From: CAYSHJ01 sp964589725
GTDB lineage: Bacteria; Planctomycetota; Planctomycetia; Planctomycetales; Planctomycetaceae
Direction of reading: 5' to 3'
NCBI GenBank assembly: GCA_964589725.1
Contig: CAZPUJ010000386.1
Span: forward strand, 1 to 5,308
DNA length: 5,308 nucleotides
In this document: one piece after another, positions 5,291 through 5,308 of the stretch
How the letters are laid out: the number at the start of each line of letters is the position of its first letter
Position numbering within the stretch: position 1 is the first letter of the stretch
Program-made: the position numbers and the translations under genes
The notes under the pieces: generated by a model
Databases searched by the model: none
The model's input: only the letters and a program-made list of their open reading frames with translations
What the model was told of the DNA's origin: nothing

Positions 5291-5308
5291 GACAAACTTG
5301 CACGTACC

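Larger units (their letters stand above)
5107..5308. repeat. Composite dispersed repeat region downstream of the DUF1501 gene
   Basis: About 200 bases without a gene, built from adjoining GC-rich palindromes: CGGGC-TTC-GCCCG (5161-5173), the 12-bp stem at 5184-5210, a GAGGGGG/CCCCCTC pair (5218-5224 with 5250-5256), the perfect palindrome GGAGCGCTCC (5239-5248) and the stem at 5264-5290. The alternating C/T-rich and G/A-rich tracts are typical of intergenic repeats that I recall from many GC-rich bacteria. The open frames here are repeat translations, rich in Pro, Ser and Arg. Transcripts of the DUF1501 gene would run into these structures, which could protect or end the 3' end. Confidence 0.65.

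Noticed and set aside
5097..5303. 68-aa minus-strand open frame at the right end
   Set aside because: It is a translation of the composite repeat, rich in Pro and Ser, with no domain.

Overview
The window looks like ordinary chromosomal DNA from a member of the Planctomycetota. This is inferred from gene content. There is a twin-arginine-exported DUF1501 protein, a family strongly expanded in planctomycetes. There is a phosphofructokinase of the pyrophosphate-dependent type. The genes are loosely packed and mostly not in operons, and the GC-rich gaps are full of palindromic repeats. No species can be named from the sequence alone.

Layout from left to right: a thioredoxin gene (trxA, 34-360, minus strand); a 300-base divergent gap with small hairpins; a PPi-dependent 6-phosphofructokinase (661-1959, plus); a 63-base convergent gap with no clear terminator; a TrmL-type tRNA 2'-O-methyltransferase (2023-2505, minus); a 214-base divergent gap holding a long-range 16-bp inverted repeat; a stand-alone two-CBS-domain protein (2720-3229, plus); a 428-base gap with a large GC-rich imperfect palindrome and, close to the next start, two tandem hairpins; a secreted DUF1501 protein (3658-5106, plus); and a final 202-base stretch made mostly of CCCTCTCCCC/GGGGAGAGGG-type dispersed repeat.

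The five genes do not form one pathway. They cover thiol redox, glycolysis, wobble-base tRNA modification, adenylate-type sensing and an exported protein of unknown activity. Neighbouring genes are mostly divergent or convergent, so most are probably transcribed alone. I did not find a convincing new multi-gene system. The points most worth checking are non-coding: a different palindromic element in nearly every gap, and the structured leader of the DUF1501 gene. No tRNA, rRNA, CRISPR array, transposase or phage gene is visible.
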